Source of the DNA: Ferriphaselus amnicola
Lineage (GTDB): Bacteria; Pseudomonadota; Gammaproteobacteria; Burkholderiales; Gallionellaceae
NCBI RefSeq assembly: GCF_000974685.2
Contig: NZ_AP018738.1
Coordinates: 124,001-188,000, forward strand
Direction of reading: 5' to 3'
Length of the DNA: 64,000 bases
The notes below the pieces were generated by a model, which saw nothing but the letters and a program-made list of their open reading frames with translations, was not told the DNA's origin and ran no database searches. The position numbers and the translations under genes were made by a program. Below, one piece after another: positions 45,879 to 57,461 of this stretch (position 1 is the first letter of the stretch; each line of letters begins with the position of its first letter).

Positions 45879-46585
45879 TGCCCATTCCCCTGCCAAACCA
45901 ATGCCGAGGATTTACCCTTACGGAGCTTATGGTGGGGCTAGCTCTGGGAGTTATCGTTGCGCTGGCCTCGGGCGCCATGCTGTCATCGAATGCGAAACTG
46001 ATTATTCAGCAGGATAACCTGGCCTCGGCTGAAGAGGATGCCCAAGTGGTGTACAAAATTCTCGCCGAGTTTTTGTTGCAAGCCGAGGTATGTACTGCCT
46101 GTCCCCAGTTCGATATTGCTTACCCTGCCGGTGTTACTAATCCTAACCCCGCAGGGAAGCTTGCCCAAAAGAATGATGCTGTGACGGTTAGTGGAGTGTT
46201 GCCTGCTGGGTACAAAATCTGGCCGAACAATATTTCGCCCTATAGCAATAATGCAGTGCGTTTTGCTTGGGATGGCAACTCGGGGAACATGACCCTAGCA
46301 GTTGCGCCGACGGTCGCCGAGCTCCCCGCTGCACCTGTACAAAGTCTAGTGGTTGTTTCAGAGCGGACAGCGCGTATCGCCAATATTGATGTTTGGCCGC
46401 TTACCATTGGTGGTGCTAGGCAGACAGCGACAAACGCTAGCCCAGACGGCGGATTCGAGATCTGTGTAGAAACTCGAACGCGTTCGCCCGATCCCTCCTA
46501 TATCAATCCTGATGACAAAGATACCTTGCTGCACTATCGCACTGCGCGTGTTTGTGGTGTCGTTTTTCCAAGGAATGTACTGTGA
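45878..46585 (+). CDS. Type IV minor prepilin, PilW-like
   Basis: 235 residues. Prepilin signal CRGFTLTELMVGLALGVIVALASG with Glu5 is typical of PilW, which carries LTE-LMV-ALGL-like helices. The C-terminal domain has Cys residues CTAC and CVETRT/ARVCGV that may form disulfides. The ATG shares its A with the TGA of the previous gene (TGATG), so translation is coupled. Role: minor pilus assembly or tip complex. Confidence 0.82.
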   Translation: MPIPLPNQCRGFTLTELMVGLALGVIVALASGAMLSSNAKLIIQQDNLASAEEDAQVVYKILAEFLLQAEVCTACPQFDIAYPAGVTNPNPAGKLAQKNDAVTVSGVLPAGYKIWPNNISPYSNNAVRFAWDGNSGNMTLAVAPTVAELPAAPVQSLVVVSERTARIANIDVWPLTIGGARQTATNASPDGGFEICVETRTRSPDPSYINPDDKDTLLHYRTARVCGVVFPRNVL

Positions 46586-47004
46586 AAACCAGTCAAGGTT
46601 TTACTTTGGTCGAGCTAATGATTGCGGTGGCGATTGTCGCGATTATGTCTGTCATGGCGATTAGCAGCATGTCTCATATGATGGCTAATAACAAGATTTC
46701 GCAGACGACTCAGACGATTGCACAGTCTTTACGTGTAGCGAGGTCACGCGCGATGGAGCTGTCGAGTGACGTCACCGTGATCATCGACAGCACCTCAGTC
46801 CTGTCGCAGGTGCAGAATGGTGCGGCGGGTGCGATTCGGACAGCGCTCCCATTGGGAGTCAACGTATCAGGAACGGCAAAATTTGTATTCAACTCGTATG
46901 GGATGGCATCGACTGCGGGAACGGTAAGCATTGCAAGCACCTCCTCGCAGAAGGTAACGCCGAGGACGGTCGTCGTCAGCCCATTGGGACAGGTGATCCA
47001 GTGA
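46582..47004 (+). CDS. GspH/FimT-type minor pseudopilin
   Basis: 140 residues from a GTG at 46582 that overlaps the previous stop by 4 bases, with AAGGA 7 bases upstream. Signal SQGFTLVELMIAVAIVAIMS is a canonical prepilin motif; the GspH/FimT domain follows (LRVARSRAMELSSDVTVII, PLGVNVSGTAKFVFNSYG, VVVSPLGQV). Members initiate pilus assembly or, as FimT, bind DNA for uptake. The following gene overlaps by 4 bases. Confidence 0.85.
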   Translation: MKTSQGFTLVELMIAVAIVAIMSVMAISSMSHMMANNKISQTTQTIAQSLRVARSRAMELSSDVTVIIDSTSVLSQVQNGAAGAIRTALPLGVNVSGTAKFVFNSYGMASTAGTVSIASTSSQKVTPRTVVVSPLGQVIQ

Positions 47005-47663
47005 GGTGGCGGCAACAAGGATTTTCGCTGGTGATGGCCATGATGACGATGGCGCTGGTGGCGGGCATGACGATCGCTTATTTCGAGCGCTCGATGCTGG
47101 TCAAGCGTGTTGGTGGCAGCATGCGCGATGCTAATCTTGCCCAAACTCTGGCAGAGGCAGGAATTGGGCGCATCACCGGACAGTTTGCTTCGGTAGATAG
47201 TCTGCTGGCCGACATCAATGGCAACGGAGCGCCAGACAGAGATGAGGGATGGCAAGACTTGACGACCTCACCCACTACACTGCCGCTGGGATATGCGTTT
47301 TACGCGAAAGCGGGTAACCCCACCTCGATTGTGCGTCGGGTGGCCGTGGGTGAAGGTGCCGGGACGATTGCAACGCCACTGAGTTCGCAGCAGGTGGACG
47401 TTGCTATCCAGAGTATGCGAATTAACGATCTATTCATTTCCAGTCAAATACGCCCATTGCTGTTCATTCAAACGGCAGCGGGCGGGCTAACGAAAAGCGC
47501 CAGTACGTGGGACAAGGAAATCTCATCGCAAAAAGTGGCTGTTTGGCTTGAGCTGGAAGTGAACCCGAGTAATTCTGGATTTGTTGATATGTATTGTGCG
47601 GGGGCTTCACAGTATGGGAAGGCGAAAAGCTACTTGCGTCAGTTTGTGGGCACCTATCAGTAG
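47001..47663 (+). CDS. Minor pilin, PilX-like
   Basis: 220 residues from a GTG. It begins RWRQQGFSLVMAMMTMALVAGMT, a prepilin-like helix in which Glu5 is replaced by Met, as in PilX proteins. The segment DANLAQTLAEAGIG after the helix also fits PilX. The C-terminal part has one Cys (DMYCAG). It closes the overlapping run of four pilin genes. No PilY1 gene follows; a small Ser/Lys/Asp-rich secreted protein takes that place. Confidence 0.8.
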   Translation: MRWRQQGFSLVMAMMTMALVAGMTIAYFERSMLVKRVGGSMRDANLAQTLAEAGIGRITGQFASVDSLLADINGNGAPDRDEGWQDLTTSPTTLPLGYAFYAKAGNPTSIVRRVAVGEGAGTIATPLSSQQVDVAIQSMRINDLFISSQIRPLLFIQTAAGGLTKSASTWDKEISSQKVAVWLELEVNPSNSGFVDMYCAGASQYGKAKSYLRQFVGTYQ

Positions 47664-47685
47664 TTGTTAACTTAGTGGAGGGTAT

Positions 47686-48339
47686 ATGGAAATGAAAACA
47701 GCGAAGGTGGTTTTTGGGGCTTTGTTACTCTCGATGGCCTCTGCGGCTATGGCGGACTCGAAGAAAGAGGACGATAAAACGGAATCCAGAAAAGCCGAAG
47801 ATAAGAAAACAGAGCACGAGAGTGAGCACTCGGCTGCTAGCCCGCCGCCCAAAAAGACATTAGTGTTTGCAAAAGCACACCGGAGTAATCCAAGTGGGTG
47901 TGGTTCGATGGGCAGCAGTGGCGCGGGGGCTGATAGCCATAAGTCTGATAGCAGCCCTCGCGAGGCAGGCAGCGAGCACTCGGATGATGGTCACAGCGCT
48001 TCGGGCAGGAAATCAGAAGATGGCAAATCCTCTGAACACAAATCTGACGGCAGCGAGTCCCATGGAATGGATGGTCGTAGTTCTTCGGATAGAAAATCAG
48101 AAGATAGCAAATCTTCTGAGCACAAATCTGACGGCAACGAGTCTCATGGAATGGATGATCACAAGAACTCAGGGGATGGTAAGTCAGGAGAGGCCAAGTC
48201 AACTAGCTCCAACACCTGTGGTGATAACTCGGGTGTTAATGGTGGCACAAGTACTGGAGGAGGGGCATCGGGCGGTTCAACAGGGGGTGGGGGAGCTACG
48301 GCGGCTGGCGCTAGACGCTTTGTTATTGTGCGCCCATGA
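47686..48339 (+). CDS. Secreted repetitive Ser/Lys/Asp/Gly-rich protein, unknown function
   Basis: 217 residues. A signal peptide (AKVVFGALLLSMASAAMA) is followed by a highly hydrophilic, low-complexity chain: Lys/Glu/Asp-rich start, two copies of a 28-residue repeat (KSEDGKSSEHKSDGSESHGM and KSEDSKSSEHKSDGNESHGM with linkers), and a Gly/Ser/Thr-rich tail ending RRFVIVRP. Two cysteines (SGCGSM, NTCGDN) lie on either side of the repeats. It lies 22 bases behind the PilX-like gene with GGAGGG in front, so it belongs to the pilin operon. It is likely intrinsically disordered; I do not recognise a family. Confidence 0.7.
   Translation: MEMKTAKVVFGALLLSMASAAMADSKKEDDKTESRKAEDKKTEHESEHSAASPPPKKTLVFAKAHRSNPSGCGSMGSSGAGADSHKSDSSPREAGSEHSDDGHSASGRKSEDGKSSEHKSDGSESHGMDGRSSSDRKSEDSKSSEHKSDGNESHGMDDHKNSGDGKSGEAKSTSSNTCGDNSGVNGGTSTGGGASGGSTGGGGATAAGARRFVIVRP
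48007..48160 (+). repeat. Two tandem 84-bp repeats in the secreted protein gene
   Basis: The DNA from 48007 recurs from 48091 with about 70 nearly identical bases in each 84-bp period (28 codons). Differences are mainly single substitutions, so the duplication is recent or kept uniform. Confidence 0.85.
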
Positions 48340-48702
48340 GCCAGAGTGAATATGGCAGTGGGAGATAAGACCTCTGATGGTCATGTGTTATTACAACGTA
48401 AAGCAGTTAAAACTAATGGGAGTCATAACACTATGAGTGACATTGCAAAATATTCGAATGAGATTTATGTCAGCCTGACATGCGAACACTTTTGTCCGGT
48501 CGAGTATGTTGATCGGATCTTTGTTGAATATGCGGACGTGATTCAAGCCTGTTGTGCTGGGAATGTTCGTCCGGAGGTGTTGGTTAGATGGATCTACCTT
48601 GAGTGGCGCACAACTCTCTAGGTGGGGGCGTTAAATTGCTCTTCAGTGGCCGTAGAAACGCACGTATAGAACCCTCCCGTAGCTCGGGGGGGGGGGGGGG
48701 GT
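48340..48702. other. Region between the pilin operon and the c-di-GMP cluster
   Basis: A small open frame at 48352-48621 (or from ATG 48433) encodes a Cys-containing peptide (SNEIYVSLTCEHFCPVEYVD, ADVIQACCAGNVRPEVLVRW). It could be a real 62-90 residue protein, but nothing confirms it. The region ends in a 16-G run touching the next start codon. Confidence 0.4.
48686..48701 (+). repeat. Poly-G tract (16) directly before a start codon
   Basis: Sixteen consecutive G end one base before the ATG at 48703. The tract replaces the Shine-Dalgarno position. Long homopolymers like this mutate in length by slipped-strand mispairing and are classic phase-variation switches. Confidence 0.9.
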
Positions 48703-51700
48703 ATGTTGAGGTACGGTATTGAGCGTGAGCGGTATATTCGCCGTTGGTTATGGGTAGTGCTCGGTTCTTCACTGTTGTCGATGGCAGTGGGTGGCTATTG
48801 GTTCGGCCAAGCAATAGAGCAACTTGGCATCGAGGCACGTCGCGACACGGCTGCCATTGTGCGTTTGAATGATCTGCTGGCTACAGTGGAGTCCGATGTG
48901 GCATGGCAAACGCAGGAATGGAAAGACATGCTGTTGCGTGCGCACGATCCAGTGTTACTTGCCAAGCACCAGCAGCAATTTATGCTGGCAGCAGATCGAG
49001 TGAAATATCGGTTGCACCAGGCGCAAGAGACTCTGCAAGCAGAGGGGGTGCCCGTTTCAAGTGTTACCGAGTTGCAACGCCTAGAGCAGTCCTTGGTGGA
49101 AGAGTACACCATCGCCTTACGCAGCCTGAAATCGACCAACCCACTGTCCTATCGCGAAGTGGATCGGCAAGTGATGGGGCGCGATAGGACATTGCGCGCT
49201 GAGTTGGAGCGCTGGCGCTCGACTTTACAAGCTCAGGCCGATGACCGATTCGTCACGCTTAGTGCCACGCCGAGCTTCTATGGGGCAGGATGGGTAGCAA
49301 TTCTTTTACAGTTGCTGTCGCTACTAGCTTTTATATTGACGTTCCGAGCGTTACGCAAAATTGGAGCGGGTGATGCGCGTGTACGTGCCATTTATCAGTC
49401 CATTGGCGATGCGGTGTTGGTCGTCGATATGCAAGGGCGTATCGAGACCATCAATGAAACTGCTCAAAAGCTGATGGGCTGGACGGAGGCCGCAGCGAGG
49501 GGCAAGGCGCTAAGCGAGGTATTTCAGCTTTACGATACCAACAATCAAATACGTGTGGCGTCTCCGGCGGAGATCGTGCTGCGTGACGGCCGTCCGATAC
49601 CGATGTCGAACGGCATGGTACTGCATCGCCCCGATGGCAGCACCGTGGCGGTGGAAGATTCTGCTGCACCGGTGTTGGACGAACATGGACAGGCGATCGG
49701 TGTGGTGATGGTGTTCCACGATGTGTCGCGGCGCTACGCCATGCTGCGCGAATTGCGTCATGAGCGTGCACTGTTTCAGCAGACGTTCGACATGGCGGCG
49801 GTGGGCATGGCGCATGTAGGGCTGAATGGCAGATGGTTGCGCGTGAACCACAAGTTGTGTGAAATCACGGGCTACAGCGAAGAAGAGCTGCTGCAATTGT
49901 CCTTTCGGAGTATTACCCATCCTGATGATATTGAGCGTGATTTGGATGCGCTGAGTGAATTGCTGGCAGCGCGTATCAATTATTTCCAAGCGGAAAAACG
50001 TTATATCCGGAAGGATGGAAGCTGCGTCTGGGTGGCGTTGACGCTTTCCATTATCTGGAAAGAGGATGGCACCCCAGATTACGGTATTTCCATTATCGAG
50101 AATATTCAGACGCGTAAGGATGCGGAGCAAGCAGCCGCGCTTGCACAGTCTCAATACCAGTCCCTCTTCGAACAAATGCCGGAAGGCGTGCTGTTGATCG
50201 GAGAGAATGTCCAAGTGATTGCACACAACCACGAGGCGTTACGTCAATTGGAATATAGCAGCGAGGAGTTGCTGCAACTGCATGTGTGGGATTTTGAGGC
50301 GTTGGACGATGCTGCCACCATTGCGACGCGCAAGAAAAAGATCAGTCAAACTGGACGCGATGATTTTGAGTCGCGTTATCGCACCCGCAGCGGTCGCATG
50401 ATTGATGTGGGTGTATCAGTGCAGCGGGTGCAGTTGCCCGATGGTCGTCAGGCCTTTCAAACACTGTTTCATGACATTACCGAACAAAAGCAGGCGACGG
50501 CGCAGATCGAGCATCTGGCTTATCACGATCAGCTTACAGGGCTGAGCAATCGTCGCTTACTACAAGATCGCCTTGCTCAGGCACTCAGCAGTGCGGCACG
50601 GCGCAATGCGCAGGTCGCTCTGCTATACCTTGATCTGGATCACTTCAAGGATGTGAATGATGCGCTGGGTCATCTGGCGGGTGATGATCTATTGCGGAAG
50701 GTGGCTGAGCGCCTGCTTACATGTATTCGCAGTGAAGATACGCTGGCACGAGTCGGTGGTGATGAATTCGTCATCATGCTTAACGATATTGGAGGGCCGG
50801 AGGATGCAGGAGGCGTGGCACATAAAATCCTTCAGGAAATCAGTATGCCCTTCCATACGGGGGACGATGAATTGCATATTACGCCAAGCATTGGCATCAG
50901 CATTTGTCCGCAGGATGGCCGCGATGGTGTGACTCTACTCAAGAATGCCGATGCCGCCCTGTATCAGGCCAAACAGTCTGGTCGTGCCACGCATCGCTTT
51001 TTTACCAGTGAATTGCAGGAAAAGGCGTTGGAGCGGCTGAAGATCGAGCGCTTGCTACGCAAAGCCGTGGAGAACCAAGAATTCGAACTGTATTATCAAC
51101 CGCAAGTGGATCTGCGCAATGGCCGCGTCATTGGCTGTGAGGCATTGATTCGTTGGAATCATCCGGGCATGGGGCAAGTGTCGCCGGCTCGCTTTATTCC
51201 GGTGGCGGAGCATAGCAACCTTATCATCGAGATTGGTGATTGGGTAATTCGAGAGGTATGCAGACAAGCTAAGCGATGGCAGGATCAAGGGTTGCGGTTG
51301 AAAGTCAGTTTTAATGTGTCCGCACGACAATTCATGCGTCCGGCGGAGTTATTGCAGGTACTGCGTGGTGCGCTAGACGACACTGGGGTGACCCCGTCGT
51401 TGCTGGAAATCGAGATGACAGAGAGCCTATTGCTCGATCCCCATGGCTTGGGGACGGTACTGGACGAGATACGAGCGTTAGGTATTCACTTGGCGCTGGA
51501 CGATTTCGGCACAGGGTATTCCAGCTTGTCCTATTTGCGTCGTTTCCCCATTGATATTCTGAAAATCGACCGGTCATTTGTCAGCGATTCGGACAAGAAT
51601 GAAGACGATGCTGAGATGGTGAAGACCATCATTGGCATGGCGCACAACCTCAAAATGAGTTTGATCGCCGAAGGCGTGGAAACGGCAGGTCAGGCGTCGA

Positions 51701-51816
51701 TGCTGACAGAGTATGGTTGTGAAGTGGCGCAGGGTTACCACTACAGCCGACCGATGCAGGTTGCAGCATTTGAAACCTTGCTGCAACAGCGTCCGCCACA
51801 TGGTGGGCAATCATGA
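48703..51816 (+). CDS. Membrane protein with three PAS, GGDEF and EAL domains
   Basis: 1037 residues. TM1 ~15-37, a helical periplasmic region, TM2 ~208-228, then PAS ~238-350, PAS ~360-485, PAS ~490-610, GGDEF ~615-775 with RVGGDEF, and EAL ~790-1030 with [21 protein letters not shown] and KIDRSF. Both catalytic sites look intact, so it could make or degrade c-di-GMP. PAS2 closely matches the PAS of the kinase at 43230. The start follows a 16-G tract, so expression may be phase-variable. It overlaps the next c-di-GMP gene by 4 bases. Confidence 0.92.
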   Translation: MLRYGIERERYIRRWLWVVLGSSLLSMAVGGYWFGQAIEQLGIEARRDTAAIVRLNDLLATVESDVAWQTQEWKDMLLRAHDPVLLAKHQQQFMLAADRVKYRLHQAQETLQAEGVPVSSVTELQRLEQSLVEEYTIALRSLKSTNPLSYREVDRQVMGRDRTLRAELERWRSTLQAQADDRFVTLSATPSFYGAGWVAILLQLLSLLAFILTFRALRKIGAGDARVRAIYQSIGDAVLVVDMQGRIETINETAQKLMGWTEAAARGKALSEVFQLYDTNNQIRVASPAEIVLRDGRPIPMSNGMVLHRPDGSTVAVEDSAAPVLDEHGQAIGVVMVFHDVSRRYAMLRELRHERALFQQTFDMAAVGMAHVGLNGRWLRVNHKLCEITGYSEEELLQLSFRSITHPDDIERDLDALSELLAARINYFQAEKRYIRKDGSCVWVALTLSIIWKEDGTPDYGISIIENIQTRKDAEQAAALAQSQYQSLFEQMPEGVLLIGENVQVIAHNHEALRQLEYSSEELLQLHVWDFEALDDAATIATRKKKISQTGRDDFESRYRTRSGRMIDVGVSVQRVQLPDGRQAFQTLFHDITEQKQATAQIEHLAYHDQLTGLSNRRLLQDRLAQALSSAARRNAQVALLYLDLDHFKDVNDALGHLAGDDLLRKVAERLLTCIRSEDTLARVGGDEFVIMLNDIGGPEDAGGVAHKILQEISMPFHTGDDELHITPSIGISICPQDGRDGVTLLKNADAALYQAKQSGRATHRFFTSELQEKALERLKIERLLRKAVENQEFELYYQPQVDLRNGRVIGCEALIRWNHPGMGQVSPARFIPVAEHSNLIIEIGDWVIREVCRQAKRWQDQGLRLKVSFNVSARQFMRPAELLQVLRGALDDTGVTPSLLEIEMTESLLLDPHGLGTVLDEIRALGIHLALDDFGTGYSSLSYLRRFPIDILKIDRSFVSDSDKNEDDAEMVKTIIGMAHNLKMSLIAEGVETAGQASMLTEYGCEVAQGYHYSRPMQVAAFETLLQQRPPHGGQS

Positions 51817-54800
51817 CTGCGGGGCGTTGGTTTGCCAAATGGCGTAACCTGAGTATCAAATGGAAGGTCTTCCTGCTGTCGGCGGGGGTGTTCGGACTTT
51901 CACTGACAGCAGGCTTTGCCTATTTTACCTACCAGAGTTATTGGCTGAACGTACAGACCGCCTTGGGCGGACTGATGAACTTTACTGATGCCAAGCAGCA
52001 GGGGGTGATTCGTTTCATCGACCAGAATGAGAAGCTCGCCAAGCAGCTCGCTCATCTGGTTGCACAGGCCGACGAGACCGCTGTGCGTAGCCAGTTAAAG
52101 GAAATCGTTGCTACCGATGTATTCCGGTTGGATGAGCATCCGTTCAAAGACGAGATCATCGCGGGTACGCGCAAGATTCCCACTTGGGCGGTGTATCACG
52201 CCATTGATTATGTAACGGATGGAGTCATTCGGATTTCCTCCGATCCTAAGCGCGAAGGTGCCGCTTGGACTAAGCAGATCGACACTCGATCGGGCTATTC
52301 CGATCCGTGGTACGACGGCACCGTACCTGTGCTTACCTTTGCCGCCCCCGTGGGCGCAGGCATGCTTTACGTGCATGCCGATGCTCGTATGTTGAGCAAT
52401 ATCGTGAGTGGCGAGATAGGCAATCTGGCAGGCGATATGGGAGCGTATTACCTCGCTGGGGTGGGCAAGAGTTTCGATTACTACATCGTTAACAAAGAAA
52501 ATCTGCTGATTACCGAGTCGCACGCTCGCCCCGGTCAGTTCCTGAAAGGGCAGGGCAGTGAGCTGCCCTGGCGTACCACCCTGCAACAAGCTGGAGTGAT
52601 TTGCAGTAAGGGCGGGGTATATGCGACTAATGCTAAATGCACCACGGGTTGCCGCGAGGCGATGGGTTTCTACACTGGCGTGGATGGTAAGCAGAAGATT
52701 GGTGCTTCTATGCCGTTCTATGATTCCAGTTGGACATTGGTGGTGGAACAGGATGCGAATGAGTTGCTGATGCCGATGTGGATCATGTTCGCGGAACAGT
52801 TGGGTATGTTGCTGGTGATTAGTATCTTGGCGATTTACCTATACCTGCGTTTGCAAGACCGAGCCATCATTCACCCAATACTCAAGCTCCAGCAGGCCAT
52901 CGAGGAGATTGAGCGCACTCAGGATTTCAGCCATCCTATCAAGATTGAATCCCAAGACGAGTTTGGTGTGATCGCCAACTCATTCAATCGAATGTCGAGC
53001 AATCTTGATTCCATCTATCAACATCTGGAAGCCCGCGTCACCGAGCGCACTCAGGAGTTGGAAATACTGAATCAACAGATTCGAGCCAATTTGCTTGCCA
53101 GCAAAGAGTCACAAAAAATGCTGCAAGAAAGCGAGGAAAAGTCGCGGCGAGCGATGATGGAATTGCAATTGCAGAAACTGGCCTTGGACGAGCACGCAAT
53201 CGTTTCCATTACCGATGTCACTGGCACGATCATTTATGTGAATGATCGGTTTTGTCAGATCAGCCAGTATTCTAGCGAAGAGTTGCTGGGGAATAATCAC
53301 CGCCTACTTAAGTCCGGGCACCACCCCAAAGAATTCTTCAAGGAGATGTTTCGAGTAATTACGCACGGTAACGTTTGGCATAACGAGGTTTGCAATCGCG
53401 CCAAGGACGGCAGTCTTTACTGGTTGGACATGACCGTGGTGCCGTTCAAGGATGAGCACGGCAAGCCCTACCAATATATCGCGATACGTACAGACATCAC
53501 GGCACGCAAGAAATCAGAACAAGACATTCAGCAACTGGCTTATTACGATCCGCTTACCCAGTTGCCCAATCGACGCTTGCTGATGGATCGGTTACAGCAT
53601 TCCCTGTCAGCCAATATCCGCAACGCCAAACATGGTGCTGTTGTGTTTATTGACTTAGATAACTTTAAATCGCTCAACGATACCAAAGGTCACGCAGTGG
53701 GTGATTTGTTATTAGTCGAAGTGGCGGTTCGCCTTAAGTCGTGTGTGCGTGAAGAGGACACTGTGGCGCGATTAGGAGGAGATGAATTCGTATTGCTGCT
53801 GGAGAATCTTAGTACCTCACATAACGAGGCAGCGGCTCATGCCGAGCGAGTGGCGGAAAAAATACTATGCGAATTGGGCCGGCCTTACTCGTTGAGTGAC
53901 GACGAGCATCACAGTACGCCAAGTATCGGTGTAGCCATGTATTGCGACCATTCGGTTGATGTACATGAACTCATCAAGCAAGCCGACATTGCGATGTATC
54001 AGGCAAAGAGTGCCGGGCGTAACGCTGTGCGTTTCTATGATCCGTTGACACGAGCGGTACTGAATGCACGAAACCAACTGGAGCAGGGGCTGCATCTGGC
54101 ACTAGCTAGGCAACAATTGCAGCTCTATTACCAAGTACAGGTGAACCAAGACCATCAGTCAATTGGTGCGGAAGCCCTGCTGCGCTGGATACATCCTGAG
54201 ATGGGAGTGATCTCGCCACTCCAGTTTATTCCGGTTGCAGAGGAGTCCGGTTTGATTGTGCCGATTGGGTATTGGGTGCTGCAAACGGCTTGTGCCCAGC
54301 TTAAGCAATGGGAATCCAATGCGCTCACCCGTGATTTGGTACTTTCGGTCAACGTGAGTGTGCGGCAACTCAGGGAAACGATGTTTGTGTGGCAAGTCAA
54401 AGAGCTGCTTGAGCAGAGTGGTATTAATCCCGCACATCTTAAACTGGAAATTACCGAAAGCATGATTGCGGACAATGTTGACTCTACCATCAGCACGATG
54501 AGTCAGCTTAAGTCGCTGGGAGTGAAATTCTCCATGGATGACTTCGGTACAGGTTATTCCTCGCTGTCCAATATCAAGCGCTTGCCACTGGATCAACTCA
54601 AAATCGATCAGTCCTTCGTGCGCGGTATTCTGCACGATGAGTTTGATCGAGCCATTGTTCGTACCATTATCGCCATGGCGAGCAGTCTGGATCTGGACAT
54701 CATCGCTGAAGGTGTGGAAGTCGAGGAGCAGAGGCACTTGCTGGCGCGCAAGGGGTGTACCAATTACCAAGGTTATTTGTTTGGTAAGCCGCTGCCCTTG

Positions 54801-54833
54801 GCAGAATTTGAACAGCTACTTCGAGCCAGATAA
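51813..54833 (+). CDS. Cache-HAMP-PAS-GGDEF-EAL membrane protein
   Basis: 1006 residues. TM1 ~12-35, a large periplasmic Cache-like sensor to ~320 (with four Cys between ICSKGG and CTTGCRE), TM2 ~330-350, HAMP ~355-405, coiled coil, PAS ~460-575 ([20 protein letters not shown]), GGDEF ~580-745 with RLGGDEF, and EAL ~755-1003 with [21 protein letters not shown] and KIDQSF. Both enzymatic motifs are intact. It starts inside the stop of the preceding gene (ATGA), so the two large c-di-GMP proteins are made together and share the poly-G leader. Confidence 0.93.
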   Translation: MTAGRWFAKWRNLSIKWKVFLLSAGVFGLSLTAGFAYFTYQSYWLNVQTALGGLMNFTDAKQQGVIRFIDQNEKLAKQLAHLVAQADETAVRSQLKEIVATDVFRLDEHPFKDEIIAGTRKIPTWAVYHAIDYVTDGVIRISSDPKREGAAWTKQIDTRSGYSDPWYDGTVPVLTFAAPVGAGMLYVHADARMLSNIVSGEIGNLAGDMGAYYLAGVGKSFDYYIVNKENLLITESHARPGQFLKGQGSELPWRTTLQQAGVICSKGGVYATNAKCTTGCREAMGFYTGVDGKQKIGASMPFYDSSWTLVVEQDANELLMPMWIMFAEQLGMLLVISILAIYLYLRLQDRAIIHPILKLQQAIEEIERTQDFSHPIKIESQDEFGVIANSFNRMSSNLDSIYQHLEARVTERTQELEILNQQIRANLLASKESQKMLQESEEKSRRAMMELQLQKLALDEHAIVSITDVTGTIIYVNDRFCQISQYSSEELLGNNHRLLKSGHHPKEFFKEMFRVITHGNVWHNEVCNRAKDGSLYWLDMTVVPFKDEHGKPYQYIAIRTDITARKKSEQDIQQLAYYDPLTQLPNRRLLMDRLQHSLSANIRNAKHGAVVFIDLDNFKSLNDTKGHAVGDLLLVEVAVRLKSCVREEDTVARLGGDEFVLLLENLSTSHNEAAAHAERVAEKILCELGRPYSLSDDEHHSTPSIGVAMYCDHSVDVHELIKQADIAMYQAKSAGRNAVRFYDPLTRAVLNARNQLEQGLHLALARQQLQLYYQVQVNQDHQSIGAEALLRWIHPEMGVISPLQFIPVAEESGLIVPIGYWVLQTACAQLKQWESNALTRDLVLSVNVSVRQLRETMFVWQVKELLEQSGINPAHLKLEITESMIADNVDSTISTMSQLKSLGVKFSMDDFGTGYSSLSNIKRLPLDQLKIDQSFVRGILHDEFDRAIVRTIIAMASSLDLDIIAEGVEVEEQRHLLARKGCTNYQGYLFGKPLPLAEFEQLLRAR

Positions 54834-55353
54834 AACCAAACAGTCAGGCACTTGCAAATGGAAATGTCGAAATTCGAAACGTGGGGGGGCGTGCTATCCC
54901 AGCCCCGCAATACAGCGTCCAGCTTCGCTGGATTTTCGTGCCACCCATCCTTGGCGAACGGCGCGGGCAAGTCCATGCTTGTCTTCGGTGATGGCTTTGC
55001 CTTGCGGATCAGTGCCCTGATCGACGCATTGTCCAACAACTTTGGGCTGGAAATCAGTTACGGCAAGCATGACCGGCGAGGCGTTATCTCCAACCGGAAA
55101 TTCTTCGAGGCACGCTCACCCATCGTCGAAGGGCGTAGCCGGATCGGCGACAGGGGTTGCACAATTATCTGCAAGAACCACAACAGGCCATCGTCAGTCT
55201 GGTCGCACGCAAGTCAGACTACTTCACTGATCCGTAAAGTAAACCACGAAACTGTACGCGCAGCCAGAAAGGCCGTCATAAAGAATGTTGAGGATCTTCC
55301 GATACAGAGAATTAGGACATCTACTACTTGAGCGAAATTGGATAACCAGAAAA
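54834..55353. other. Gap with probable gene remnants
   Basis: No intact gene. Short frame pieces look once-coding in different frames, for example FAKDGWHENPAKLDAVLRGW on the minus strand near 54900-54960 and LHNYLQEPQQAIVSLVARKS on plus near 55157-55215, each broken by stops. This pattern suggests decayed genes or an old insertion. The longer plus frame 54852-55331 has no protein-like features. Confidence 0.35.
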
Positions 55354-57453
55354 ATGAAGAACAACCAACCTGTCACTCGAAACGAGATTGCCTTTCCTAC
55401 CGGAAAGTATCTGGTATCCAAGACTGATCTGAAAGGTGCAATCAGCTACGTCAATGATGCATTCATCGAGATTAGCGGTTTCGAGCGTGATGAGTTGCTG
55501 GGCAGCAATCACAACATGGTGCGCCACCCGGACATGCCGCCGCAGGCCTTCGAAGATATGTGGCGGCATCTCAAACAAGGGAAGCCGTGGCGTGGTTTGG
55601 TGAAGAATCGAGCCAAGAACGGTGACTTTTACTGGGTGGATGCGTTCGTTGTGCCAGTCAAGAAAAATGGTCAGCCGGTGGGGTATATGTCGGTGCGTTC
55701 AGAGCCGACTCGATTGAAAATCAACGAAACGGAAGCTTTGTATCGGCAACTGAGTTCCAGCCGGGCTGCGTTCAATTCGGACAAGGGCAGCAGGCTGTTT
55801 AAACTGCTGAGCATCCGTACTCGCTTGGGTTTGGTTATGTCGCTGACGGTGCTGATTACCGTCATAGGGGCATTTCTGGGTTTGTCCCGTCTATCCCAGA
55901 GCAACCAGATATTGGAAATGGCCTACCGGGACGATCTAACCCCGCAGCATCAGATTGACGTCGCGATGGCGCTGATGGACGGCGCTTACAAGCACATCGC
56001 GCTGGGTTTGCAACATGAGCCGGGGACGCGCAACGCGGCGCTGCATGAGCATCCGTTGAGTAAACATTTGAATAAAATTACCGATAAGTCGGCAGAGCTG
56101 TCCAGGTTGGGCGAGGCGCTGCTGCGTCAGGAGGATAGCCGAGCCCATGCCCTGGCTGAGGAATATGCCAGAGTGCTGGATGACTATCTCAAGAAGGGGC
56201 TGGCTCCGGCAGAGGCCGCCTTGCGGGCGGGCGATTATCCGCGCGCCAACGAGATCATGCTGAAGGTGGTCGCGCCCCTGTACGAGCAGGCCAAGGAACA
56301 CGCCTCGGCGCTGGAAGCTTATATCGAGCAGCGTGGTATCCAGCGGCGAGAGGTGGCGAAAGCTGATTACCGGTCCGTGGTGCAGGTAAGCATCTGGGGA
56401 GCACTGCTCTGCCTGCTGGTGAATTTGCTTGCCAGCCAATGGCTGGCAGGTTCCATCCTCAAGCCCTTGCGGAAAATCACCCAGCACTTCGACATGCTAT
56501 CTGAGGGGGTGCTGACTGAGGAGATCGACACACATCGCCATGATGAGATTGGTGCACTTTCTATTTCGCTGGCGGTGATGCAGATAAATTTGAAGGCGAT
56601 GCTGAATGCCATCCATGATGCCTCTCTGCTCATTGAGCAGAAGAGTGTAGCGTTGGGCAACAAGCTGGGTGATGTGGTGCAAGCTTCCAATAAACAGGCC
56701 GAACAGGTAGCTTCGGTGGCAGCTACGACCGAGGAATTGACGCAGTCGGCGAGTGAGGTGGCGGACGGCGCAGCTCATGCTTTGCAGCGTGCTGCCAGTT
56801 CGCGTGAACTGGTAGTAGGTAGTAATACCAGTATCAACCAGAGCATGGAGGCGAACACTAAAGTGGTCGAGGCGGTGCGCTCTTCAGGTAAGACCATAGG
56901 CGAGCTGGATCAGATCATCCAGCGCATCGGCACTATCACCAAGGCGATCAAGGACATTGCCAACAAAACTAATCTGCTGGCTTTGAATGCGGCGATCGAG
57001 GCGGCGCGCGCGGGTGAGGTGGGGCGTGGTTTCGCCGTGGTGGCGGACGAGATACGCAATTTGGCGACGCACACTACCAATTGCACCATTTCCATCACGG
57101 GCATGGTTAGCGAGATCCAGACAGTTACTCAGTTGGCCGTAGATTCAATGAACCTTGCTGTGAGCGAGGTGGGCGAGGGTGTCGGCAAGATGCAGCAGAG
57201 CGTGCAAGGATTGGCGCAGATATCGGAGGCGAGTGTCGAGGTGAGGGATGTATCGCAACAAATCTCGCTGGCGGCTAGGCAGCAATCGGAGGCCAGTATG
57301 GAAGTAGCCCAGAAAATGGAGCAGTTGGCCGAACTGGTGCAGGGCAATAAGAACGATATCGGCCAGACTTGGATGATGATGGCCCATCTGCTCAGTACCT
57401 CGGATCAAATGAACAACCTAGTTAGTCAATTCGAGTTGAATAATTCTCGCTGA
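55354..57453 (+). CDS. Aer-like methyl-accepting chemotaxis protein (PAS-HAMP-signal domain)
   Basis: 699 residues from ATG 55354. An N-terminal cytoplasmic PAS (~8-125: [52 protein letters not shown]) is of the Aer type. TM1 ~155-178 and a second hydrophobic segment ~345-365 flank a periplasmic helical region; HAMP follows, then the signalling domain with the hairpin core [20 protein letters not shown]. Aer-type PAS domains often bind FAD and sense redox or oxygen, useful for a microaerophile. The ribosome site is weak. The next gene converges 8 bases away. Confidence 0.92.
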   Translation: MKNNQPVTRNEIAFPTGKYLVSKTDLKGAISYVNDAFIEISGFERDELLGSNHNMVRHPDMPPQAFEDMWRHLKQGKPWRGLVKNRAKNGDFYWVDAFVVPVKKNGQPVGYMSVRSEPTRLKINETEALYRQLSSSRAAFNSDKGSRLFKLLSIRTRLGLVMSLTVLITVIGAFLGLSRLSQSNQILEMAYRDDLTPQHQIDVAMALMDGAYKHIALGLQHEPGTRNAALHEHPLSKHLNKITDKSAELSRLGEALLRQEDSRAHALAEEYARVLDDYLKKGLAPAEAALRAGDYPRANEIMLKVVAPLYEQAKEHASALEAYIEQRGIQRREVAKADYRSVVQVSIWGALLCLLVNLLASQWLAGSILKPLRKITQHFDMLSEGVLTEEIDTHRHDEIGALSISLAVMQINLKAMLNAIHDASLLIEQKSVALGNKLGDVVQASNKQAEQVASVAATTEELTQSASEVADGAAHALQRAASSRELVVGSNTSINQSMEANTKVVEAVRSSGKTIGELDQIIQRIGTITKAIKDIANKTNLLALNAAIEAARAGEVGRGFAVVADEIRNLATHTTNCTISITGMVSEIQTVTQLAVDSMNLAVSEVGEGVGKMQQSVQGLAQISEASVEVRDVSQQISLAARQQSEASMEVAQKMEQLAELVQGNKNDIGQTWMMMAHLLSTSDQMNNLVSQFELNNSR

Positions 57454-57461
57454 GGTAACCT

